From BOG-908 sp964242035 (GTDB taxonomy: Bacteria > Pseudomonadota > Alphaproteobacteria > Acetobacterales > Acetobacteraceae): 12,628 bases of DNA. The notes beneath the pieces were generated by a model. It ran no database searches, was not told the DNA's origin, and was given only the letters and a program-made list of their open reading frames with translations. The translations under genes were made by a program, and so were the position numbers. Of the stretch, positions 1 to 5,962 are shown in pieces. The stretch is taken from assembly GCA_964242035.1 (NCBI GenBank), contig CAXTCL010000106.1:1-12628 (forward strand), written 5' to 3'. How positions within the stretch are numbered: position 1 is the first letter of the stretch; every line of letters starts with the position of its first letter.

Positions 1-1052
1 ATGCGGCGCTCGTCCATCATGGCGGACGCGAAGCCCACGAGCACGGTGGCACCCTTGTGCACGGTCGTGGCCCGGCTGGTGCCGCGCGCGATCGTGGCGT
101 CGGCAAGCGCCACGCGCGGCAAAGCCGGCGCCAGCGGGTCGAAACGCATCGCCTCCAGCAGGATGGCGCGCAGGGCGTCGTCGTCGCCGGCGCTTGCCGC
201 CTCCTGTGCGGCGGTCAGCGCCAGCGGACGTCGCAGCAACTGTTCCATGCCCTGCGGCACCACCATCGGCGGCTGCGGCGGCCCGCCTATCACCATGCAC
301 ATCAGCGCGGTGCGTATCTGGCCGTCGCCGTAGCCCGGCACGCCCTGTGCCTGCAGCTTCAGGCAGCGGCCAAGCACGTCGTCCACACCGTCCGCCGCCG
401 CGCGGCGGCGCGCGATCTCGCCGTCCAACAGAGCGCGGAACGCCGGTGCGATCACCTCTACTTCGCGGCACAGCGGATTGTCGCCGACCGCGCCGGTGAA
501 CTGGAACTCGAACAGCCGCGTGGCCCATACGTCCAGCCGCCCCTGCGCCGGCGACGGCACGCCGAAATACGGTGCGATGGTGCCGAACGTCACCTCGCGT
601 ATCAGCGAGACGACCTCTACGCGCCCGCACGAGCGCGCGACGACCGCTTCGGCCAGCGCCTCCGCGCGGTCTCCGAGCACGGCCAAGTCACCCGCCACCA
701 CGACGCGCCGCATGGCCGTGACTTGGTCGCGGTATTGCTCGGTGTCGGACATGCCGAGGAAGAAGGGGTATTCGCGGCCGGTGATCAGCTCGAGGTTTTC
801 GGCATAGACGACGCCGAACGCGCTGTCAGTGCGGAAGACCTCCTGCACGTCGTCATACAGCGTGACGAAGCAGAAGCCGCCCCCGCCCACGATCGGCCGC
901 ACGCGACGCAGGACCCTGGTGGCGAGCGGCGCCAGCGCCAGCGCCTGCTGGACGCCCCAGGCCTTCAGGCCCGCCACGCCCGGCGGCCGCGGGCGCAGCA
1001 CGTCGGGAGATGCAAGGATGCCCGCTTCGTCCGGGGCGGCGGGCGTGCTCAT
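1..1052 (-). CDS. Cytochrome P450, atypical helix I, C-terminus missing (partial)
   Basis: The first 350 residues are in the window; the gene leaves the left edge before the heme-cysteine loop. Family membership rests on the ExxR motif of helix K (E300-A-M-R303, followed by FDPLAPALPR), a C-helix-like stretch (EQYRDQVTAMRR, 105-116) and a FASAMMDERR segment (341-350) where P450s usually have the ANRDP-type segment. Where O2-activating P450s carry AGxET/DT in helix I, this protein has IGGPPQPP (255-262), so the acid-alcohol pair is absent. In known families (CYP152 peroxygenases, CYP74 hydroperoxide enzymes) losing this pair goes with using peroxides or hydroperoxides instead of O2 plus reductase. 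The start ATG overlaps the TGA of the peroxidase gene as ATGA, has little Shine-Dalgarno sequence of its own, and so is probably translationally coupled. Substrate unknown. P450 family call confident; chemistry is inference. Confidence 0.88.
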   Translation of the reverse strand, partial: MSTPAAPDEAGILASPDVLRPRPPGVAGLKAWGVQQALALAPLATRVLRRVRPIVGGGGFCFVTLYDDVQEVFRTDSAFGVVYAENLELITGREYPFFLGMSDTEQYRDQVTAMRRVVVAGDLAVLGDRAEALAEAVVARSCGRVEVVSLIREVTFGTIAPYFGVPSPAQGRLDVWATRLFEFQFTGAVGDNPLCREVEVIAPAFRALLDGEIARRRAAADGVDDVLGRCLKLQAQGVPGYGDGQIRTALMCMVIGGPPQPPMVVPQGMEQLLRRPLALTAAQEAASAGDDDALRAILLEAMRFDPLAPALPRVALADATIARGTSRATTVHKGATVLVGFASAMMDERR

Positions 1053-2662
1053 AGCGAGGCCAGGTAGGCGAGCGCGGGAAGGCTCGGCAGGAAGAAGTAG
1101 TCGCCGCCGGCCAGGCGGACGAAGGTGTCCACCATGGCGGTGCGGCGCAGCGCCTCGTCGCGCAGGGTCATCCGGCCGGCGGGCCCCAGCAGCGGGTCCA
1201 CCTCCTCGAACAGGGTGGCGAAGCTGCTGTTCAGCAGCCAGGTCTGCTGGACGAACTCGAACTGCCTGTCGATGTCGGTGTTCAGGCAGAGGAACAGCAG
1301 CCCGCGCTCGGCGCCGTCGTCCTGCGCGGGATCGGCCAACTTGGGGCCGAACTTGCGGCCGCGTCGCAGGATGCGATGGTTGTTTGCCGCGTGCAGCAAG
1401 GTGAGGCGGTCGCCGTCCGAGGGCGTCAGCGCGTCACGCGGAAACGCGCGGCGCACGTGGCTGCCTGGCGGGCAGCCGGCGCCCACCGGATCGTCCGCGT
1501 GGAATAAATAAGAGCTGTCGGGCGAGCCGTCGGCGCAGGCGGCCAGCTTGGCGCCGCCCGGGCAGAGCAGGTGGCCATCCCGGTCCCGGCCGATCACCCG
1601 CTCGGCCAGCCATCCCGCGGTGATGTGTGCGCCGTGCTCCGGGTCGCGCGCGCGCAGGGCGGCGGCGTTCGCCTCCATCGACGCCCAGAACGCCGCCACG
1701 TCCTGGCGCAGCTCGCGCGCCACCAGGTAGCTGCCGTTCAGGCCGAGATCGAAGAAGCCCTCCGCTTCGGCCGAGGCGGGCAGGCCTGCGGCCGGCGCGC
1801 GCTTGGCGTCGTCGACCAGCGGGCCGGGCGCCGGCTCGTGGTGGCCGTCGACGTAGCCGATCAGGAACTCGCCCAGTGGCACGCCCTGGACCGGATCGGG
1901 TGCGGTGGCCGGCTCGCCGGCCACGCGGACGGCGCCGTCCGCATCGTAGGGCAAGGGTTGCGAGAGGGCGTCGGCGAAGCCGAAATGCTCGCGGCTGAAC
2001 CCCCCCGCCTTTTCCACGTCCAGCAGAAGTTCGAGCCGGCGCACCACGTCGATGTGGAACGGGGCGACGGCGCCCGCCACCTGATCCGCCCAGGCCTGTG
2101 CGTCCGCCTCTGTCCGCGTGTAGAGCAGGAGCAGGGCGTGCACGGTGGTCGCGGTCTCCACGAACCCTTCAGGCGGATCTTCGGAGGCCACGTCGAAGGC
2201 GCTGGTCTGGCTCGCCGGCGGGTCGCGCAGGGGCACGTTGGCGCTCCAGACCGGCCCGCCAGGCACCACCGTCTCCATCCAATCGCCGCCGCGCCTGTCG
2301 CCCAGACGCCGCGCGCGGTCCTCCTGGAACATCCCCTCGCGAAAGGCGCGCGCGAAGGAGGCGAGCGTCTGTTCGGACAGGCCGGCCAGGCTCAGCCCGG
2401 TGGCGGAGAAGGCCAGCGCCGCGGCGCGGTCCTGCGTGGCCGTGTTGTCGGGCGCCACGGCATTGGTGACCGGGGCCGCCTGCAACAGGGCGCCCAGCCA
2501 GCCGGATGGCGCGTCCGGGCCTGGCCAGGCGAACTGGAGGAACAGCGCGCGCCCATAGGGCAAAGCGCCGAAGCCGGTGGCCACCAGCGCCTGCGCCTGT
2601 TGCGCGGTGGCGCCGTCCAGCCGCCAGCTTGGCGCCGGGGCCGTTACAGGTCCTGCATCCAT
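1049..2662 (-). CDS. DyP-type heme peroxidase family protein
   Basis: A 537-residue protein, longer than most DyP peroxidases. Visible family marks are the distal-side motif as GFADALSQP (228-236, Asp231), GEFLIGYVDG (264-273), NGSYLVARELRQD (309-321), the proximal heme ligand region CPPGSHVRR (397-405, His402), an Arg-rich RILRRGRKFGP stretch (430-440) expected to hold the distal Arg, and RGLLFLCLNTDIDRQFEFVQ (453-472). In the GxxDG signature the last Gly is Ala, while Asp, His and Arg are retained, so heme binding and peroxidase activity are plausible. No signal peptide is evident, suggesting a cytoplasmic enzyme. The start ATG lies 19 bases inside the preceding gene with a GGGGAGG Shine-Dalgarno seven bases upstream. 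The stop overlaps the P450 start. It probably acts with both neighbours; physiological substrate unknown. Confidence 0.88.
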   Translation of the reverse strand: MDAGPVTAPAPSWRLDGATAQQAQALVATGFGALPYGRALFLQFAWPGPDAPSGWLGALLQAAPVTNAVAPDNTATQDRAAALAFSATGLSLAGLSEQTLASFARAFREGMFQEDRARRLGDRRGGDWMETVVPGGPVWSANVPLRDPPASQTSAFDVASEDPPEGFVETATTVHALLLLYTRTEADAQAWADQVAGAVAPFHIDVVRRLELLLDVEKAGGFSREHFGFADALSQPLPYDADGAVRVAGEPATAPDPVQGVPLGEFLIGYVDGHHEPAPGPLVDDAKRAPAAGLPASAEAEGFFDLGLNGSYLVARELRQDVAAFWASMEANAAALRARDPEHGAHITAGWLAERVIGRDRDGHLLCPGGAKLAACADGSPDSSYLFHADDPVGAGCPPGSHVRRAFPRDALTPSDGDRLTLLHAANNHRILRRGRKFGPKLADPAQDDGAERGLLFLCLNTDIDRQFEFVQQTWLLNSSFATLFEEVDPLLGPAGRMTLRDEALRRTAMVDTFVRLAGGDYFFLPSLPALAYLASL

Positions 2663-4281
2663 GCCTTGGCCTCCCCGTCCCCGAGCCTCTCCCGCCGCAG
2701 GCCGGCGGCGATGCGCGTGTTGCGCTCGATCTGGTCCACAGTCAGCGCGGGGTAGGCGCTGTACCAGAACCGGCTGACGGCGCGCGAGGCGAGCGCCCAG
2801 GCCTTGAACTGCCTGCCGTGGCTGGCGCCGTCATAGACAAGGAAGCGCGTGGGCGGGAAACCGACGCCCGAGCCCCAGGCCAGCGTCAGGCCGCTATGCG
2901 CCTTTTCGATGAAGTCATCGAGGTAGCTGCCCCAGCTATGGTCGAAATTGCTGAAGAACAGCAGGCGGCTCCCGTTGTTCAGGAACGCCCAGTGCGCGAA
3001 ATGCACCGTGCGCATGCTGCCGAGGTAGCCGTCGCGCGCCACGATGCGCAGCGCCAGGCCCAGGCCGAGATGGCCGGCATGGATGATGATGCTGCGCAGG
3101 ATGCCCGGCTTGATCAGCACGAGGGAGCCCATGTGGTTCTGCGCGGTCCAGTCCTCGCGCGCCAGCATGTCGCGCAGCATGCGTTCGCGTGTCGGCGGCG
3201 CGTCCTGTGACGGGTCGCGCTTTTCGTCGCGTCGCAGCAGCATGAGCAGGAGCGGTATCGTGAGAAGCACCAGCCCGGCCAGACTCAGCCCCACCACATG
3301 GGCGGTCGGCCAGAACGCCTGCCCAAGGCTGAGCGCATGGCCGGCGCCCACCTGGTTCAGGATGTGGCTGGCCAGCCACACGGCGGGGTCGGCCAGCAAA
3401 GTCGCAACGATCACGTAGCCGGCGCAAGCGGCCGCGATGAAGGCGATTTGCGCCAGCAGAAAGGCGGACAGGCGGAACCGGGTGACGACCTTGGTGCCCG
3501 GCAGGGCGGCGCGGTTCCGATAGGCCAGCCCGCCGAACACGAGGCTGGTCAGCAGGATCAGCAGCAGGTAGCTGCGCCAGGGCATGATCGCGGCGAGGAT
3601 CAGGCCGGGGCTGGACAGCGCGAGCATCAGGACGAGCACGAAGAAGATCATGCGAACATAGTCGGTGATGTTTTCGACCGCGGTGATGCGCGGTGGCGCC
3701 GGCCGGGCAAGCCAGGCGTTCTGCGGCAGCAGCGCGCCCCTTATGGCGTCGTGCAGCTCGCCCGGCGCCAGCGTGTGGAAGTGCACCGGGGGGAGCGGAC
3801 CATCCAGCAGGTCCCGCACGGCCAGGAACAGCCGGTGCTCGGCCAGTATCCGCGCGCAGGGCAGACCGCGGTTGCCGTGGTGGTACACGCTGGGACGCTG
3901 GGTACGCGCTTCCAGATATGGTGCGACTGGCACGCGCGAGCCGGCCTGCGTCACCGCGTCATACAATACGCCGTCGCCGTCCAGCGGGCGCTTGCAGCAG
4001 CGCAGCAGCGCACGCAGGTCCATGCCCGGCACCGCTTCGAGCTGCGCCCAGAACGGACCAGGATCGCCATCGAAATTGGCTTCCAGGATGAACAGCGGAT
4101 CGTAGTCCGACGCGGGAAACACGCTCATCGACATGAAATGCAGGGTCGGGACCAATTCCGCGATCCTGGCGAAATGGCCGTCGCTGTCGGCGTCGCGCTT
4201 GATCGCGTCAACCAGCGAGGATAGCCGTATGCAGCTTTCCGGCTTGACCTCAAGGGGAACGCAAAGCGTGGTCTGCCGCAT
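2644..4281 (-). CDS. Membrane protein with duplicated soluble domain, first gene of peroxidase-P450 operon
   Basis: I cannot name this 545-residue protein. It has a soluble N-terminal part (about 1-205), four hydrophobic segments (about 209-232, 236-255, 270-297, 325-349), a charged linker (350-380) and a soluble C-terminal part (about 380-545). Both soluble parts share a layout: a hydrophobic strand, about 40 residues, a T-[LV]-HF element (46-49 and 425-428), then a strand leading to NFD (69-71 and 445-447) and an aromatic helix (FWAQLEA; YLDDFIEK). This resembles two ferredoxin-like half-barrels, the fold type DyP peroxidases are also built from; homology to them is inference. No heme-ligand motif or catalytic signature was recognised. 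The gene overlaps the peroxidase gene by 19 bases, so it likely anchors or partners the peroxidase/P450 pair at the membrane. The ATG at 4281 has only a weak Shine-Dalgarno. Confidence 0.8.
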   Translation of the reverse strand: MRQTTLCVPLEVKPESCIRLSSLVDAIKRDADSDGHFARIAELVPTLHFMSMSVFPASDYDPLFILEANFDGDPGPFWAQLEAVPGMDLRALLRCCKRPLDGDGVLYDAVTQAGSRVPVAPYLEARTQRPSVYHHGNRGLPCARILAEHRLFLAVRDLLDGPLPPVHFHTLAPGELHDAIRGALLPQNAWLARPAPPRITAVENITDYVRMIFFVLVLMLALSSPGLILAAIMPWRSYLLLILLTSLVFGGLAYRNRAALPGTKVVTRFRLSAFLLAQIAFIAAACAGYVIVATLLADPAVWLASHILNQVGAGHALSLGQAFWPTAHVVGLSLAGLVLLTIPLLLMLLRRDEKRDPSQDAPPTRERMLRDMLAREDWTAQNHMGSLVLIKPGILRSIIIHAGHLGLGLALRIVARDGYLGSMRTVHFAHWAFLNNGSRLLFFSNFDHSWGSYLDDFIEKAHSGLTLAWGSGVGFPPTRFLVYDGASHGRQFKAWALASRAVSRFWYSAYPALTVDQIERNTRIAAGLRRERLGDGEAKAWMQDL

Positions 4282-4352
4282 GGCGGGGTGGCCCCGGTTG
4301 ACCGGAACGTTCTAGCGGAGATACCGCGTGTTGGGCAATGAAAGCGGAAGCA

Positions 4353-4477
4353 GGCAAGGCCTTCTTTTTTGAAAAAAGAAGCAAAAAACTTTTGGTCCCT
4401 GTGGGTGCGCGGTGAAACAGCTGCCGACAGGGAGCAAAAGTTTTTTGGTCCTTTTTTTCAAAAAGGACTGCTGGCTT
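4353..4477. repeat. Long palindromic intergenic repeat, copy A
   Basis: The copy lies between the aldolase-like gene (stop at 4479) and the membrane-protein gene (start 4281). From the left it has a CCTTCTTTTTT-type arm that folds on itself (about 4360-4381), a CAAAAAACTTTTG(G)TCCCTGT half-stem, a short variable centre, the matching ACAGGGAGCAAAAGTTTTTTG half-stem, and a GTCC-T7-CAAAAAGGAC hairpin arm (about 4449-4468). Read with the aldolase-like transcript, the GTCC-type arm comes first, then the large GC-capped stem, then a T-rich run, matching an intrinsic terminator. The same element occurs at 8891-9044, 9660-9786 and 10331-10458. Small reading frames here are repeat-encoded and not called as genes. 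Confidence 0.9.
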
Positions 4478-4478
4478 T

Positions 4479-5129
4479 CTACACGCCAAACGTCTCGCGA
4501 ACCGATCGTCCACCAGCCAGGCTCTCTATCCACCCCGCCTCACGCACCAGTTTCGCCTCGGCCTCCGCGATGCGGCCGGTGACCGCAGCCTCGGGGACGA
4601 CAGCCAGCCCGTCATCGTCCCCGATGATGAGGTCGCCGGGTGCGATGCGCTGGCCGCCTACGGTGACCACCACGTTTACCGCGCCACGCTCGGAGCCGAC
4701 AGGGCCACGAGGCGTCACGTGGCGGGTGAATACCGCCAGGTCCGGCCAGGCGGCGAGTGCCGCCACATCGCGCACCGCGCCGTCGCAGACGAGGCCGCGG
4801 GCGCCGCGCCGGCGCAGATGGCCGCCGAGTATCTCGCCTATCATCGCGTGGGCCGCGTGCCCGCCGGCGGCAATGACCAGGATGTCACCAGGCACGATCA
4901 GGTCGAGCGCGTGCAGGACCGCGCCGAAATCCGGTGGCTCGCACAGCGCCGTCACCGCGCGGCCGAACAGATGCGGCTGCCGGCCGGGCGGGTTCAGCGC
5001 GCGTATGGCGGGGTCGATCTGGCCGATTGCGCCGGCGAGATCCACGGCGATCGCCGCCGGTATGGTGCACCAGCGATCGCAGTCGTCCTGCGTGAGACGG
5101 GAGGGCTCCGGCGGGTGAATGCTAACCAT
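4479..5129 (-). CDS. RraA/HMG-aldolase family protein (putative 4-hydroxy-4-methyl-2-oxoglutarate aldolase)
   Basis: A 216-residue protein of the RraA-like family (formerly annotated as dimethylmenaquinone methyltransferase-like). The signature region is GDILVIAAGG (81-90), then MIGEILGGHLRRRGARGL (96-113) and CDGAVRD (115-121). In the family the Arg of the RD pair contacts substrate and the Asp helps hold a divalent metal; here they are Arg120 and Asp121. A conserved-looking GDLIIGDDDGLAVVP stretch (165-179) follows. Members with these residues are usually class II pyruvate aldolases acting on 4-hydroxy-4-methyl-2-oxoglutarate or 4-carboxy-4-hydroxy-2-oxoadipate, splitting off pyruvate or oxaloacetate in the cytoplasm. 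No ring-cleavage genes are nearby, so the substrate is not fixed by context. The frame extends upstream to 5288, but the ATG at 5129 has an AGGA about seven bases before it and begins the family-like sequence. It ends two bases from repeat copy A. Confidence 0.85.
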   Translation of the reverse strand: MVSIHPPEPSRLTQDDCDRWCTIPAAIAVDLAGAIGQIDPAIRALNPPGRQPHLFGRAVTALCEPPDFGAVLHALDLIVPGDILVIAAGGHAAHAMIGEILGGHLRRRGARGLVCDGAVRDVAALAAWPDLAVFTRHVTPRGPVGSERGAVNVVVTVGGQRIAPGDLIIGDDDGLAVVPEAAVTGRIAEAEAKLVREAGWIESLAGGRSVRETFGV

Positions 5130-5532
5130 TTGGGCGTCCTGGTCTTCGGAAATAAGCTGGCAGGTGGCCCGCGCACCTGCCGCAGGTGCGGCGAGCCGGC
5201 GGGTTTGGTCAACATCGTTTGGGCGTTCGTGCTGTCCCCGGCGCGCGAAGCCGCTTGAACCCTGGCTGCAAAACGCCCGAATGTGCACGGAACGGTTGAT
5301 CTTGCGAGACAGTGAAGGGAAGAAAATTCACCACCACAACTATAAGCTGACCAATATCTCGCCGCATACAAATATTCCAAAAATTGTTACTTAGATGCGG
5401 TAATATTTAGGTTTCACCATGATAATTATATTCAGTGTTCGTATGTCTTTTGCGCTTGAAAGATGCGCAAGTCATGGTCTATATCAATATATGCCGGGAA
5501 AGTGGTCCGGCCAACCAACGCAGGGATTGATT
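5130..5532. other. Divergent intergenic region, AT-richer than its surroundings
   Basis: The region separates the leftward aldolase-like gene from the rightward peptide gene and must carry both promoters. Its right two thirds (about 5290-5530) are visibly richer in A and T than the flanks. It holds small inverted repeats: CCGCAT (5362-5367) with ATGCGG (5395-5400), AAATATT (5370-5376) with AATATTT (5402-5408), and TTGCGC (5450-5455) with GCGCAA (5465-5470). The open frame upstream of the aldolase start (to 5288) and a short frame starting at 5419 show no recognisable protein and are treated as non-coding. No convincing leftward promoter could be fixed by eye. Confidence 0.6.
5456..5485 (+). 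promoter_or_regulatory. Candidate sigma70-type promoter of the peptide gene
   Basis: TTGAAA at 5456-5461 and TATATC at 5480-5485 are separated by 18 bases and lie about 50 bases before the ATG at 5533. The -35 hexamer sits inside the loop of the TTGCGC/GCGCAA inverted repeat (5450-5470), which could be an operator. This is inference from consensus-like matches in an AT-rich stretch, where chance matches are common. Confidence 0.4.
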
Positions 5533-5763
5533 ATGATCACCGTCACTCGCCGTTCTGGTGTATTCGCGTCCGCTCTCGCCCTCGCTGCCGCAGCGATGGT
5601 TGTCCAGTCCGCATCAGCGGCCCAAACGCTGAACGCGCAGCCGGTTGCCGCCCAATCCGGGCAGGTCAAGGCACAGCCAGCCGTCTCCGCCAAAATCACT
5701 GGCGCGACCCGTTCGGAAGTCGTCCATCACTTTGCATCGGATGTGGTCCACCACTTCCCCTGA
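5533..5763 (+). CDS. Small secreted peptide with C-terminal VVHHF repeat
   Basis: A 76-residue protein. Residues 1-29 form a classic Sec signal peptide: basic start (TRR), a hydrophobic Ala/Leu/Val core (10-24) and an ASA cleavage site around residue 29. The mature part of about 47 residues is rich in Ala, Gln, Val and Ser, has no cysteine, and ends with two near-identical units, SEVVHHF (61-67) and SDVVHHF (69-75), then Pro. No family was recognised. The start chosen has an AGGG Shine-Dalgarno about eight bases upstream and begins directly at the signal peptide; an in-frame ATG at 5419 would hide the signal behind 38 extra residues. The gene has a promoter candidate and a strong downstream hairpin, so it may be transcribed alone. 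It precedes a periplasmic-sensor diguanylate cyclase by 199 bases; any functional link is speculative. The four His could bind metal. Confidence 0.7.
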   Translation: MITVTRRSGVFASALALAAAAMVVQSASAAQTLNAQPVAAQSGQVKAQPAVSAKITGATRSEVVHHFASDVVHHFP

Positions 5764-5779
5764 TCCAGCTCGCCATCAA

Positions 5780-5820
5780 CAGCCGCCCTCCGGCGCCGAT
5801 CTGGCGCCACTGGGCGGCTG
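5780..5820 (+). terminator. Strong GC-rich stem-loop after the peptide gene
   Basis: CAGCCGCCC (5780-5788) pairs perfectly with GGGCGGCTG (5812-5820). Inside it GGCGCC (5792-5797) pairs with GGCGCC (5803-5808) around the loop GATCT, with a symmetric three-by-three internal loop between the stems. It begins 16 bases after the peptide stop codon. There is no T-run after it, so it is not a textbook intrinsic terminator; transcript-end protection or Rho-linked ending are alternatives. Confidence 0.5.
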
Positions 5821-5831
5821 TGCTGCTTACG

Positions 5832-5923
5832 GAAGGTGTCGTCTCCACCTTCAGAACGTTCCGGAAACCTACATCTTTAGGTTGTGTCAGGCCGGAATCG
5901 GAGTATCCTCAGCCGTTCACGGC
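5832..5923 (+). other. Run of further stem-loops upstream of the diguanylate cyclase gene
   Basis: Three more short perfect inverted repeats follow the large hairpin: GAAGGTG (5832-5838) with CACCTTC (5846-5852), AACCTA (5866-5871) with TAGGTT (5878-5883), and GCCG (5912-5915) with CGGC (5920-5923). Together they fill the leader of the diguanylate cyclase gene. They could be a structured 5' leader, operators or a small RNA; none matches a riboswitch class I can identify by eye. Confidence 0.4.
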
Positions 5924-5962
5924 ACCGAAACGTGTTGGGCGAAGTCGAGATAACAGGTAGCA

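Noticed and set aside
57..1067. Plus-strand 336-residue frame
   Set aside because: It is antisense to the P450, is Arg/His/Ala-rich with no family features, and reflects third-position GC bias.
4369..5118. Plus-strand frame of 249 residues starting in repeat A
   Set aside because: It begins with repeat-encoded residues and then runs antisense to the RraA-family gene, whose minus-strand motifs are clear.
5419..5532. Upstream ATG at 5419 as start of the peptide gene
   Set aside because: It would put 38 residues before a textbook signal peptide and include the likely promoter; the ATG at 5533 has its own Shine-Dalgarno.
5780..5962. c-di-GMP riboswitch upstream of the cyclase
   Set aside because: The location is attractive, but the conserved bases of known c-di-GMP riboswitch classes were not recognised in the stem-loop run.
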